The notes beneath the pieces are model-generated. The model was not told the origin of the DNA. It ran no database searches and saw nothing but the letters and a program-made list of their open reading frames with translations. Positions 11,887 to 21,059 of a stretch of 29,143 bases of DNA are shown piece by piece. The position numbers were made by a program, and so were the translations under genes. Position 1 is the stretch's first letter. The number at the start of each line of letters is the position of its first letter. Source of the DNA: Paramoeba atlantica (taxonomy: Eukaryota; Discosea); NCBI GenBank assembly GCA_977017575.1, contig CDRNVI010000108.1, positions 1 through 29,143 on the forward strand, in the 5' to 3' direction.

Positions 11887-12593
11887 AAGTAAATTATAAA
11901 AAATTAAATTTAATAAGAGTTTATAAAAGAGATCTTTGAGGTAGAATAATATTAAATAGAAAATTATTATTAATTAGAAATTATATTATTAAATTATTAA
12001 AAATAAAAAAATTTAAATATAATAAAAGAATAAATTTTTATAGGATTAATAATTTTGAGAAACCTGTATATTTTAGAAGAAGAACTAGATATGGTAAATA
12101 TTTTATTTTACGAAGACAATTTAGAATTTTTTATGGTTTTTTAAGTATTAAAAATATAAAAAAAATCATAAAAAAAAGTTTTAAAAAAAAATATGCTTTA
12201 AGTTATTTTATTTATATGATGGAATCTAGATTAGATGTATTAGTTTATAGATTACATTTAGTTAAAAGTGTTAGATCAGCTAGACAATGAATATTTAATG
12301 GTAATATTATTGTTAATAATAATATTATAATTAATCCACAATATAATTTAAAAAAAGGTGATATATTAACTTTAAATAAAAAAAAAATATTATATTTTAA
12401 AAAAAAATTATATTATAATATAAAAACAAAAAATTGATCTCGAAGTATTATACCTAATTATATTGAATATGATTATAATAATTTTGTTTTTAAATTTATA
12501 AGTCTTAATATATATGATGTACCTTTTTTTGCTCCGGTTACTTCTTATACTTTTTTAAATATAATGAATTTTTATACAAGATATTATTTTTAA
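11880..12593 (+). CDS. rps4: small-subunit ribosomal protein S4
   Basis: uS4 of the mitochondrial ribosome, 237 residues, very basic. The S4 RNA-binding domain is clear: MMESRLDVLVYRLHLVKSVR (about 116-135), then SARQWIFNGNIIVNN with Trp as TGA, then NLKKGDILTL. The N-terminal half is Lys/Arg/Ile rich and poorly conserved, but has RDLWGR near residue 20. The ATG lies inside the last codons of rps2, so the two stop-start signals overlap in the string ATGTTAA. A 113-base spacer follows. Confidence 0.93.
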
Positions 12594-12706
12594 TTTATTA
12601 AAATAATAATATCTTTAAACTTGATCTTTTTTTGTTTTGTGTGTTTATTTATCGTTATTACACATAAATTTATTAATAATAATTATGTATTTTAAGATAA
12701 ATAATT
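12594..12706 (+). other. 113-base spacer upstream of atp1
   Basis: This is the only sizeable gap inside the protein-coding half of the mitochondrial DNA; other gaps there are 33 bases or less. It is nearly all A/T with a T-rich run near 12626. No tRNA cloverleaf or ORF could be drawn. Its place before the atp1-cox2-cox3-cox1 block would suit a promoter or transcript-processing site, but no motif supports that directly. Confidence 0.4.
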
Positions 12707-14206
12707 ATGGACGCTAATAATCAGCAAAATAATATTTATTTTGGAATTGTAATTAAAGTTAAGGATGGTATTGCAACAATTAAAGGATTAGAAAACGCTA
12801 AAGCAGGAGAAGTTTTAGAATTTTCTAGTGGTGCTAAAGGATTAGCATTAAACTTAGCTGAAAATGAAATTAGTTCTGTTATTTTTGGTAATGAACAATT
12901 AATTAAACAAGGGGTTCGAGTCAAAAATACAGGTAAATTAATGACTATTAATATTTCTTCTAAATTATTAGGTAGAGTTATTAATGCTATAGGTGAGCCT
13001 ATAGATAATGATACAGCTATTGCTGCAACAGAAGTTAAAAATGTTGAGCAAAAAGCAGTAGGTATTATCGCTAGACAATCTGTTCATGAACCTATGTTAA
13101 CAGGTATGAAATCTATAGATTCTTTAATTCCTATAGGTCGTGGTCAACGTGAATTAATTATTGGTGATAGACAAACAGGTAAAACTTCTATAGCTGTCGA
13201 TACTATTATTAATCAATTAAATTATAATAATAATGTTGATTTTAAAAATGTTAATTTATATTGTGTTTATGTAGCTATTGGTCAAAAAAAATCAACAGCT
13301 GCTAGAATATTTAGTACTTTACAATCATTTCAATCAGCGCAATATACAGTTATTGTAAGTGCATTTGCTTCTGAATCTGCATCATTACAATATTTAGCAC
13401 CTTATGTAGGTACTTCTATAAGTGAGTATTTTAGAGATAATAAAAAACATTGTGTCATTATATATGATGATTTAACTAAACATGCTGCCGCTTATAGACA
13501 AATGTCTTTATTATTAAGAAGACCACCAGGTAGAGAAGCTTATCCAGGAGATGTTTTTTATTTACATTCTAGATTATTAGAAAGATCTTCTAAATTATCT
13601 ACTAAATTAGGTTCAGGTTCAATAACCGGTTTACCTGTTATTGAAACATTAGAAGGAGATGTTTCGGCTTATATTCCAACTAATGTTATATCTATTACAG
13701 ATGGTCAAATATTTTTAGATACTGAACAATTTTATTCAGGTATAAGACCAGCAGTAAGTGTTGGTTTATCGGTTAGTAGAGTTGGTGGAGCTGCACAACC
13801 TAAATTAATGAAATCATTAGCAGGTTCTTTAAAGGTTGGTTTAGCCCAATTTAGAGAAGTTGAAAGTTTTGCTAGTTTAGGTTGTGATATAGATCCTGTT
13901 ACTCAACAATTATTAGATCGTGGTTATAGATTAACTGAATTATTTGTACAAAGTAGATTTAATAATTATTCATTAGATTTATCTTTATTATCAGTTTTTG
14001 CAGGTTCTAAAGGTTTTTTTGATAAATTAGCTATAAATAAAATAAATGGTGTATTTGAAGAAATGGTTTTAGAAAGTAAAAAATTATTTTGATTACCTTT
14101 TTTTCAATTTTTAAATGATGTAATTCATCCTGATAAAGTTGGTCTAAATTATAACTTTTTAGAAAGTTTTTTAGGCTCTTATAATAAATGATGTATTAAT
14201 ATTTAA
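12707..14206 (+). CDS. atp1: ATP synthase F1 subunit alpha
   Basis: The non-catalytic alpha subunit of mitochondrial F1-ATPase, 499 residues. The Walker A loop is GDRQTGKTS (153-161), the region [20 protein letters not shown] forms the Walker B area, and the family signature [17 protein letters not shown] is intact near residue 350. Two late TGA codons (after SKKLF and in NKW near the end) are Trp; the stop is TAA at 14204-14206. The N-terminus MDANNQQNN is short, with the usual beta-barrel sequence [19 protein letters not shown] following. atp1 is mitochondrial in plants and several protists but nuclear in animals and fungi. cox2 begins five bases later. Confidence 0.98.
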
Positions 14207-14211
14207 AAAAA

Positions 14212-15231
14212 ATGATTAATTTTGTAAATAATATAATTTTTTCAAATTTAGAGGCAGATTATGCTTTACCTGGACAATTAGGTTTTCAATACCCAGCTAA
14301 TACTATAGCTCGAGGAATTATTGATTTGCATAATCATATTATGTTTTTTTTAGTTTTTATTGTTGTATTTACTTTTGCTATGATTTATTTCACTTTAAGT
14401 ACATTTACAATAAATAATAATAGTAATTTAGAGATTTTTAATAAAGTAAAAAATTTTTATAATGTAAGAATTTCGCATAATACATTATTAGAAACTCTTT
14501 GAATTATAATACCAAGTTTAATATTAATATCTATAGCAATACCGTCTTTTGCTTTATTATATGCTATGGAAATATCTGGTGTAAGTCTGTTAACAATGAA
14601 AGTTACAGGACATCAGTGATATTGATCTTATTCTTTTGTATTTAGTTTAGATAATCCTCAAATTGTATATGATATTGCGAGTAATACAAATATAGAGTTA
14701 GGAGGTTCTTTTTCAAATAATATAGCTGAATTTAGTTTCGATAGTTATATGGTACCTACTAATGAATTATCAGATAAAGGTTTACGTTTATTAGAAACTA
14801 CAAATCCAGTAGTATTGCCTGTAGATACTTTTATAAAAGTATATGTAACAGCTAGTGATGTATTACATTGTTGAGCTGTCCCTTCATTAGGTATAAAAAT
14901 AGATGCTTGTCCTGGTAGGTTAAATCAGGTAAATTTATTTATAGATAGAATTGGTCATTTTTATGGTCAATGTAGTGAATTATGTGGTGTAAATCATGGT
15001 TTTATGCCTATTGAAATATATAGTATAACTAAATTAGATTATATTACATATTTATGTTTAGCTTGTGAAGATTTTAGAAATAATTCGTTTAATCAACTAA
15101 TAAATTATTATCATTATTTTTATGAAGATGGAAGTAATGCTATTGTTTTTACTAGAGGTTTCTATGATTGATGACAAGATCAACTTAATTTATCAATAAA
15201 AGAATTTTTAAATAAAGAAAATAGTATATAA
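14212..15231 (+). CDS. cox2: cytochrome c oxidase subunit 2, extended
   Basis: Carries the CuA centre of complex IV. Two N-terminal helices are followed by the aromatic segment GHQWYWSYSF (two TGA-Trp), and the CuA ligands appear in HCWAVPS, then [18 protein letters not shown]. At 339 residues it is longer than the roughly 230-260 of most homologues: there is an expanded loop between the aromatic segment and the copper domain (about 147-205) and a C-terminal tail of roughly 70 residues after the last Met ligand, with no recognisable domain. It is a separate gene, upstream of cox3 and cox1, whereas cox1 and cox2 are fused in Acanthamoeba and Dictyostelium. Confidence 0.97.
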
Positions 15232-15234
15232 AAT

Positions 15235-16104
15235 ATGATTAATAAATTTAAACATTTTCATTTTTGACATATTGTAACAATTAGTCCATGACCTTTATTA
15301 TTATCTATGTTTGCATTATCAATGCCAGTAGGTTTAGTAACTTTTTTTCAAGGATTTTATTATGGTGTACCTGTATTTTTTATAGGTTTAATTATGGTAA
15401 TATTTATTATATGTTTATGATTTAGAGATATAGTAATTGAAGCAAGTTATGAAGGTCATCATACTAAACAAGTTCAATCAAGCTTAATTATAAGCTTTTT
15501 ACTTTTTATTTTTTCAGAAGTAATGCTTTTTGTAGCTTTTTTCTGAGCTTTTTTTCATTCAAGTATTTTTCCTACAGTAGAATTAAATTGTAGTTGACCT
15601 CCCGTAGGAATGAGTGAAATAATTATGGATCCTTTTGGTATTCCTTTATTAAATACTTTATTATTATTAACATCAGGTGCTACTTTAACTTTAGCACATT
15701 TATATTTAAAACAAGGATATATGGATAAATGTTTATTAACTATGGTTGTTACAATTGTATTTGCTGTATTATTTTTATCTTTTCAGTTTTATGAATATAG
15801 TGTTTCTGCTTTTGATATTTCAGATGGTGTTTATGGTTCAACTTTTTTTTGTTGTACTGGTTTACATGGTTTTCACGTTATTGTTGGTACTATAGCTTTA
15901 AGTATGACTACTTATCGTATATATTTATCACATTTTTCACGTAATCACCATTTAGGTTTTGAATTTGCAGCTTGATATTGACATTTTGTTGATGTAGTAT
16001 GATTATTTTTATATATGATTATATATTGTTGAGGTAGTGATATGGTAGCTCCTCTTATATTAGAATTAAAAGATGGAAAAGAGAATATTTTTTATTTAGT
16101 ATAA
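15235..16104 (+). CDS. cox3: cytochrome c oxidase subunit 3
   Basis: Complex IV subunit 3 with seven membrane helices, 289 residues. Motifs include FHFWHIVTISPWPL at the N-terminus, then EASYEGHHTKQVQ, SEVMLFVAFFWAFFHSS, FCCTGLHGFHVIVGT and HHLGFEFAAWYWHFVDVVW, with TGA at the Trp sites. The internal repeat of TGA codons in the AWYWHFVDVVW block is good evidence for the code. The start ATG lies three bases after the cox2 stop; the end is seven bases before cox1. Confidence 0.97.
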
Positions 16105-16111
16105 ATTTACA

Positions 16112-17774
<1,663 letters not shown>

Positions 17775-17790
17775 TAATTTTACTAATATA

Positions 17791-17864
17791 ATCCCTCTGG
17801 TCTAATTGGTTAAGACATATCACTCATAATGGTACTGATATAGGTTCAAGTCCTATGGGGGATA
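17791..17864 (+). tRNA. trnM(cat): tRNA-Met (anticodon CAT), first copy
   Basis: A full cloverleaf folds. Acceptor ATCCCTC pairs completely with GGGGGAT (one G-T), the D stem is GTC/GAC, the anticodon stem TATCA/TGGTA encloses a loop with CAT, and the T arm is ATAGG/CCTAT. No acceptor mismatch is seen, unlike most neighbours. A CAT tRNA may be elongator or initiator Met, or an Ile tRNA with a modified C; the sequence alone does not settle this. Confidence 0.9.
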
Positions 17865-17865
17865 A

Positions 17866-17937
17866 ATAGTTGTAGTGTAGTGGTTAACATATTAGTCTTC
17901 AAAACTAATGACATAGGTTCAAATCCTATCAACTGTG
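17866..17937 (+). tRNA. trnW(tca): tRNA-Trp (anticodon TCA) reading UGA and UGG
   Basis: Acceptor ATAGTTG pairs with CAACTGT throughout (one T-G). Anticodon stem TTAGT/ACTAA encloses a loop with TCA, which reads UGA as well as UGG. Discriminator base is G, as usual for Trp. This tRNA explains the many in-frame TGA codons at conserved Trp sites. One base separates it from the preceding tRNA. Confidence 0.95.
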
Positions 17938-17969
17938 TTAATTATAGATGATATAATTAAATATAATAA

Positions 17970-18041
17970 AATAGGGTGACTGAAAGGTAAAGTATTGTTT
18001 TTTGGCAGCAAATCGTGTAGGTTCGAGTCCTACTCCTAAGT
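17970..18041 (+). tRNA. trnQ(ttg): tRNA-Gln (TTG), acceptor mismatched at pairs 1-2
   Basis: D stem ACT/AGT, anticodon stem TTGTT/AGCAA with loop containing TTG, and T arm GTAGG/CCTAC are clear. The acceptor 3' strand is TCCTAAG; genomic 5' strand pairs at positions 3-7 (TAGGG) but not at 1 and 2 (A-G and A-A). This fits repair of the first bases by 5' tRNA editing. Confidence 0.85.
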
Positions 18042-18054
18042 ATTAAAATTTTTT

Positions 18055-18127
18055 TTAAGGATAGTATAAATGGTTATTATAATTGATTGCAAATCTATAG
18101 ATATCGGTTCGAGTCCGTTTCCTAACT
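18055..18127 (+). tRNA. trnC(gca): tRNA-Cys (GCA), acceptor mismatched at pairs 1 and 3
   Basis: Anticodon loop TTGCAAA sits in the stem ATTGA/TCTAT (one T-T). The T arm ATCGG/CCGTT has one mismatch. Acceptor 3' strand TCCTAAC pairs with the genomic 5' side at positions 2 and 4-7, but not at 1 (T-C) or 3 (A-A). The discriminator base is T, the identity base of tRNA-Cys, which supports the alignment of the stem. Confidence 0.85.
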
Positions 18128-18154
18128 TTTTTAAATTTAATATAAATATAATAA

Positions 18155-18227
18155 ATACCTATAGTTTAATTGGTTAAAACATGCATTTGATAAGTGCAAA
18201 TTGATAGTTCGAGTCTATCTGGGGTTA
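18155..18227 (+). tRNA. trnI(gat): tRNA-Ile (GAT), acceptor mismatched at pairs 2-3
   Basis: D stem GTTT/AAAC, anticodon stem TGCAT/GTGCA with GAT in the loop, and T arm GATAG/CTATC fold well. Acceptor 3' strand TGGGGTT pairs with the 5' side at positions 1 and 4-7; position 2 is T-T and position 3 is A-G. Discriminator is A. Confidence 0.9.
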
Positions 18228-18236
18228 TAAATAAAA

Positions 18237-18309
18237 AAATAGTTAGCTCAATTGGTAGAGCATCGGCCTTTTAAGCTGAGGGTTATAGGTTCGAGCCCTA
18301 TACTATCTA
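18237..18309 (+). tRNA. trnK(ttt): tRNA-Lys (TTT), acceptor mismatched at pair 2
   Basis: D stem GCTC/GAGC, anticodon stem TCGGC/GCTGA with TTT in the loop, T arm ATAGG/CCTAT. Acceptor 3' strand is ACTATCT; the only mismatch in the acceptor is A-C at pair 2. Discriminator is A. Confidence 0.92.
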
Positions 18310-18315
18310 TAAAAA

Positions 18316-18388
18316 TATGGAATGGTGTAATAGGTTAGCACATCGAGTTGTGATTTCGATAGTATGAGTTCAAGTCTCATTTCTTACC
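18316..18388 (+). tRNA. trnH(gtg): tRNA-His (GTG), acceptor mismatched at pairs 1-3
   Basis: D stem GTG/CAC, anticodon stem TCGAG/TTCGA with GTG in the loop, T arm ATGAG/CTCAT. The acceptor 3' strand TTCTTAC pairs at positions 4-7 but none of the first three genomic 5' bases (T, A, T) can pair. The discriminator is C, the identity base of tRNA-His, which fixes the register of the stem. Confidence 0.9.
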
Positions 18389-18454
18389 TAAATTAAGAAT
18401 AATAAAATTAATAAAATATATATTTTATTAAAATTTTTTTATTAATTTGTAAAG

Positions 18455-18528
18455 ATAGATGTGATGGAATTGGTAGACATATTAGTTTTAGGCACTAAAT
18501 TTTAGGGGTTCGAGTCCCCTCATCTGTA
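18455..18528 (+). tRNA. trnL(tag): tRNA-Leu (TAG) with a short variable loop
   Basis: Acceptor ATAGATG pairs fully with CATCTGT (one T-G), the body GATGGAATTGGTAGACAT is typical of Leu tRNAs, anticodon stem TTAGT/ACTAA has TAG in the loop, and T arm AGGGG/CCCCT is strong. The variable region between the anticodon and T stems is only five bases (ATTTT), whereas Leu tRNAs of bacterial descent normally have a long variable arm, as the TAA isoacceptor here does. Confidence 0.9.
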
Positions 18529-18562
18529 TTGTATGTATAAAAAAAGAAAAAATATTTTTTAT

Positions 18563-18633
18563 AAGGATGTAGTTTAAAGGTAAAATATCTATTTTGGGTG
18601 TAGACGTTATAGGTTCAAATCCTATCGTCCTGA
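18563..18633 (+). tRNA. trnP(tgg): tRNA-Pro (TGG), acceptor mismatched at pair 1
   Basis: Anticodon stem TCTAT/GTAGA with TGG in the loop and T arm ATAGG/CCTAT are clear. Acceptor 3' strand CGTCCTG pairs with genomic AGGATG at positions 2-7; position 1 is A-G. Discriminator is A. Confidence 0.9.
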
Positions 18634-18646
18634 TAATTATAATAAC

Positions 18647-18720
18647 AAGGAGGTAGCTTAATAGGCTAAAGCTTTAACCTGTCGAGTTAAAAGATGAGGG
18701 TTCGAATCCCTTCCTCCGCA
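18647..18720 (+). tRNA. trnD(gtc): tRNA-Asp (GTC), acceptor mismatched at pairs 1-2
   Basis: D stem GCTT/AAGC, anticodon stem TTAAC/GTTAA with GTC in the loop, T arm GAGGG/CCCTT. Acceptor 3' strand CCTCCGC pairs at positions 3-7; positions 1 and 2 (both A in the genome) face C and G. Discriminator is A. Confidence 0.9.
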
Positions 18721-19020
18721 TAAAATATAATAAAATATGTTTATTTTATTACTATATAATCAAGATGTTTTGTATATAAAATATAAAATATTATCTATTA
18801 TATCTATTATATCAATTTATGATAAATGTACATTTACCATATGAAATAACAGTCATAAAACATACATATTTTACTTAAAATTTTTTTAAAAAGAGAAAAA
18901 ATTATAAAATAAATAATTATAGTAATTTAAAAGATTTTATTTTTTTAATAAAATAAAAAATTAGTAAATTAATATGATTATTTATTTTAGATATATCTTA
19001 CTTTAATAATATATGATTTA
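18721..19020 (+). other. 300-base AT-rich spacer in the tRNA cluster
   Basis: No ORF, tRNA or rRNA-like sequence was found in this spacer. It contains a 24-base near-perfect palindrome at 18818-18841, a short tandem repeat with unit TATCTATTA around 18793-18813, and T- and A-runs after 18870. Some related protists carry a mitochondrial 5S rRNA gene, but no convincing 5S fold was found by eye here. Confidence 0.5.
18818..18841. repeat. 24-base palindrome, no loop
   Basis: The left arm TATGATAAATGT faces ACATTTACCATA with a single A-C mismatch, giving 11 of 12 pairs with no spacer. It lies in the longest tRNA-cluster spacer. Such palindromes in mtDNA spacers may be processing signals, replication structures or drift remnants; nothing here chooses among these. 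Confidence 0.7.
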
Positions 19021-19092
19021 TTTTTCTTCGTCTAATGGTTAGGACATTGCTCTTTCACAGCAGAAATAAGGGTTCAAATCCCTTAGAAATGA
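19021..19092 (+). tRNA. trnE(ttc): tRNA-Glu (TTC), acceptor mismatched at pair 2
   Basis: D stem GTCT/GGAC, anticodon stem TTGCT/AGCAG with TTC in the loop, T arm AAGGG/CCCTT. Acceptor 3' strand AGAAATG pairs with the T-rich genomic 5' side at 3-7 and by T-G at 1; position 2 is T-T. Discriminator is A. Confidence 0.88.
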
Positions 19093-19193
19093 AATTATTT
19101 TATCCGTATTAATTTAATTTAATAAAATTTTTTTGTAAATTTTTGAAATCTATTATACACTGATTTAAGTATATTATTTGTCACATATAATAA

Positions 19194-19212
19194 GGGGGGT
19201 TTGGGGGGTTTG
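19194..19212 (+). promoter_or_regulatory. G6-T3-G6-T3 block, candidate control element
   Basis: Two copies of the nine-base unit GGGGGGTTT stand in tandem in a spacer that is otherwise almost all A/T. It is by far the strongest G tract in the mitochondrial spacers. G-rich blocks of this kind resemble the conserved sequence blocks that terminate transcription or prime replication in other mtDNAs. A hairpin follows directly (19209-19245). The role is inferred only from composition and position. Confidence 0.4.
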
Positions 19213-19245
19213 TATAAGAGATAATATTTTATTTTCATATACAAA
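19209..19245 (+). repeat. inverted repeat beside the G-tract
   Basis: TTTGTATA (19209-19216) and TATACAAA (19238-19245) form a perfect eight-pair stem with a 21-base AT-rich loop. It begins at the end of the G6 tandem block and lies before the next tRNA. Confidence 0.55.
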
Positions 19246-19266
19246 AATTTTTATTAATTATTTTTT

Positions 19267-19349
19267 AATGGTGTGATGGAATTGGTAAACATGATAGACT
19301 TAAAATCTATTGCCTTTTAGGCTTGAGGGTTCGAGTCCCTCCTCCAATA
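19267..19349 (+). tRNA. trnL(taa): tRNA-Leu (TAA) with long variable arm
   Basis: The body GATGGAATTGGTAAACAT and the loop with TAA mark a Leu tRNA; the variable arm GCCTTTTAGGC forms its own stem. T arm GAGGG/CCCTC. Acceptor 3' strand CTCCAAT mismatches the genomic 5' side at pair 2 (A-A), and at pair 6 (T-T), the only mismatch outside pairs 1-3 in the whole set. Confidence 0.9.
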
Positions 19350-19367
19350 ACGATGAGTTAATTATTT

Positions 19368-19440
19368 TTTAAGATGGAGTAATAGGTTAACTCAGTGGTC
19401 TCATGAGCCACAGATGTAGGTTCGAGTCCTACTCTTCTTA
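19368..19440 (+). tRNA. trnM(cat): tRNA-Met (CAT), second copy, acceptor mismatched at 1-3
   Basis: D stem GAGT/ACTC, anticodon stem GTGGT/GCCAC with CAT in the loop, T arm GTAGG/CCTAC. Acceptor 3' strand TCTTCTT pairs with AAGA at positions 4-7; positions 1-3 are T in the genome and face T, T and C. Its more G/C-rich anticodon stem makes it the better initiator candidate of the two, but the evidence is thin. Confidence 0.9.
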
Positions 19441-19464
19441 TATAATTACGTAAATATTATTATG

Positions 19465-19486
19465 GATTACATTTGAATATGTAATC
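19465..19486. repeat. hairpin upstream of atp9
   Basis: GATTACAT and ATGTAATC form a perfect eight-pair stem with the six-base loop TTGAAT. It lies in the 99-base spacer between tRNA-Met and atp9 and could mark a transcript end or processing point. Confidence 0.6.
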
Positions 19487-19539
19487 AATTTTGAATTTTT
19501 ATTAATTAGTAAAATATATGTATAAAAATATTTTCGAAA

Positions 19540-19779
19540 ATGGCAGGACAAGAAATTATGTTAATTTTTGCAAAAAAAGTAGGTGCTGGTTTAGCTACTA
19601 TAGGTTTAGCAGGTGCTGGAGTAGGTATAGGAATAGTTTTTGGAGCTTTTTTAATTGCTTATTCACGTAATACTACAATTAAAAACGATTTATTTGGTTA
19701 TACTTTATTAGGTTTCGCATTAACAGAAGCAATTGCTCTGTTTGCCCTAATGATGGCTTTCTTAATCTTATATACTTAA
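19540..19779 (+). CDS. atp9: ATP synthase F0 subunit c
   Basis: The c-ring proteolipid, 79 residues, the usual length. Helix 1 has [21 protein letters not shown] with the Gly-rich packing pattern, the polar loop has [20 protein letters not shown], and helix 2 has [14 protein letters not shown], where Glu carries the translocated proton. It is separated from other ATP synthase genes and flanked on both sides by tRNA genes. Confidence 0.97.
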   Translation: MAGQEIMLIFAKKVGAGLATIGLAGAGVGIGIVFGAFLIAYSRNTTIKNDLFGYTLLGFALTEAIALFALMMAFLILYT

Positions 19780-19806
19780 TCAACCTATTTTTGTTGTTTT
19801 GTATTT

Positions 19807-19880
19807 AATTGGTTAGTTTAATTGGTTAAAATTATGATCTTCTAAATCATTAGATATAGGTTCGAGTCCTATACCAATTA
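19807..19880 (+). tRNA. trnR(tct): tRNA-Arg (TCT)
   Basis: Acceptor AATTGGT pairs perfectly with ACCAATT, the anticodon stem ATGAT/ATCAT encloses a loop with TCT, and T arm is ATAGG/CCTAT. One of only four tRNAs in this window with no acceptor mismatch. It would read AGA/AGG, the Arg codons used most in these genes. Confidence 0.92.
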
Positions 19881-19888
19881 TAATTTTT

Positions 19889-19969
19889 TATAGTGTGGCT
19901 GAGCGGTAAAGCGGTAGACTGTAAATCTATTGTATTTATACATCGTAGGTTCGAATCCTACCACTTCCA
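19889..19969 (+). tRNA. trnY(gta): tRNA-Tyr (GTA), acceptor mismatched at pairs 1-3
   Basis: D stem GCT/AGC, anticodon stem GTAGA/TCTAT with GTA in the loop, a variable arm of the bacterial Tyr class, T arm GTAGG/CCTAC. Acceptor 3' strand CACTTCC pairs with AGTG at positions 4-7; genomic T, A, T at positions 1-3 face C, C and T. Discriminator is A, as in other Tyr tRNAs. Confidence 0.9.
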
Positions 19970-20026
19970 TTTGATTAAAATATATAATAATGTTGAATAA
20001 TTTTTAAACAAATCATTTTAAAATTT

Positions 20027-21025
20027 TTTTATAAATTTAAAATAGTATTAAACGGATATCTTGCCAATAATAAGTTTATAGACGTTTTAAAACGTAATGT
20101 GAAAGTAAAATAATAATAATTTTTCAATATTCACGTATCTAAAGGGAAAACCCAATTAAATTAAATAATTAAAGAATATCTAATGAATTGAATCATCTTA
20201 GTAATTAGTTAAAAAAATAAAAATGATATTATTAGTAGTGGCGAGCGAAAATAAAATAGCTAAATTAAACAATAATATAAATAAAAAATATAATAATTTG
20301 GAATAATTAACAAAATAAGTAATAGTCTTGTTATTTTTTATTATTATTATTGGTTTTGAGTAAAATAAAAACTAAATTTGTTTGAAGATTAGAGTACCAT
20401 CTCTAAAGGCTAAAGAATTATTATTGAGCGATAGTGAAAAAGTACTGTGAAGGAAAGATGAAAAGAAATTTTTTAAAAATGTTGAAATAGATTTTGAAAT
20501 TTAATACTAAATAGCACTTTAAGCATAAATAATTATATGTTAAAAGGTACCTTTTGCATAATGGGTCAGTGAGTTAATTATTGTAGCAAAATAAAAAATT
20601 ATTAAATTTTTTAATTGTAATTAATATATTTATAGTTATAATAATTAGACCCGAAACCAAGTGATCTAGTCATGGGCAGATTGAAGTTAATTAAATATTA
20701 ATGGAGGATCGAACCCGTTTATGTTGCAATATATTGGGATGACCTATGATTAGGGGTGAAAGGCTAATCAAACTTGGAGATAGCTGGTTTTCTACGAAAT
20801 CTATTTAAGTAGAGATGAAATTTAAATTTATATAAGGTAGAGCTACCATATTGGGTTGTTGAATCCATATGAACTTCAAATAAATATAAAGTAAAAATTT
20901 TAATTTCGATATATGGCGAAAAGGTTGTATATCAAGAGGGAAAGAGCCCAGATTATAAATTAAGGTTTCTAAATTAATATTAAGTTAAAAAGTATATTAT
21001 AATATTAACAATGAATAGGAGGTAG

Positions 21026-21059
<34 letters not shown>

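Noticed and set aside
12736-12924. Minus-strand ORF inside atp1
   Set aside because: Shadow of the strongly conserved atp1 coding frame.
18721-19266. Possible mitochondrial 5S rRNA in the tRNA spacers
   Set aside because: 5S rRNA is known in Acanthamoeba mtDNA, but no loop motifs or closing helix of 5S could be found by eye. A covariance-model search would decide.
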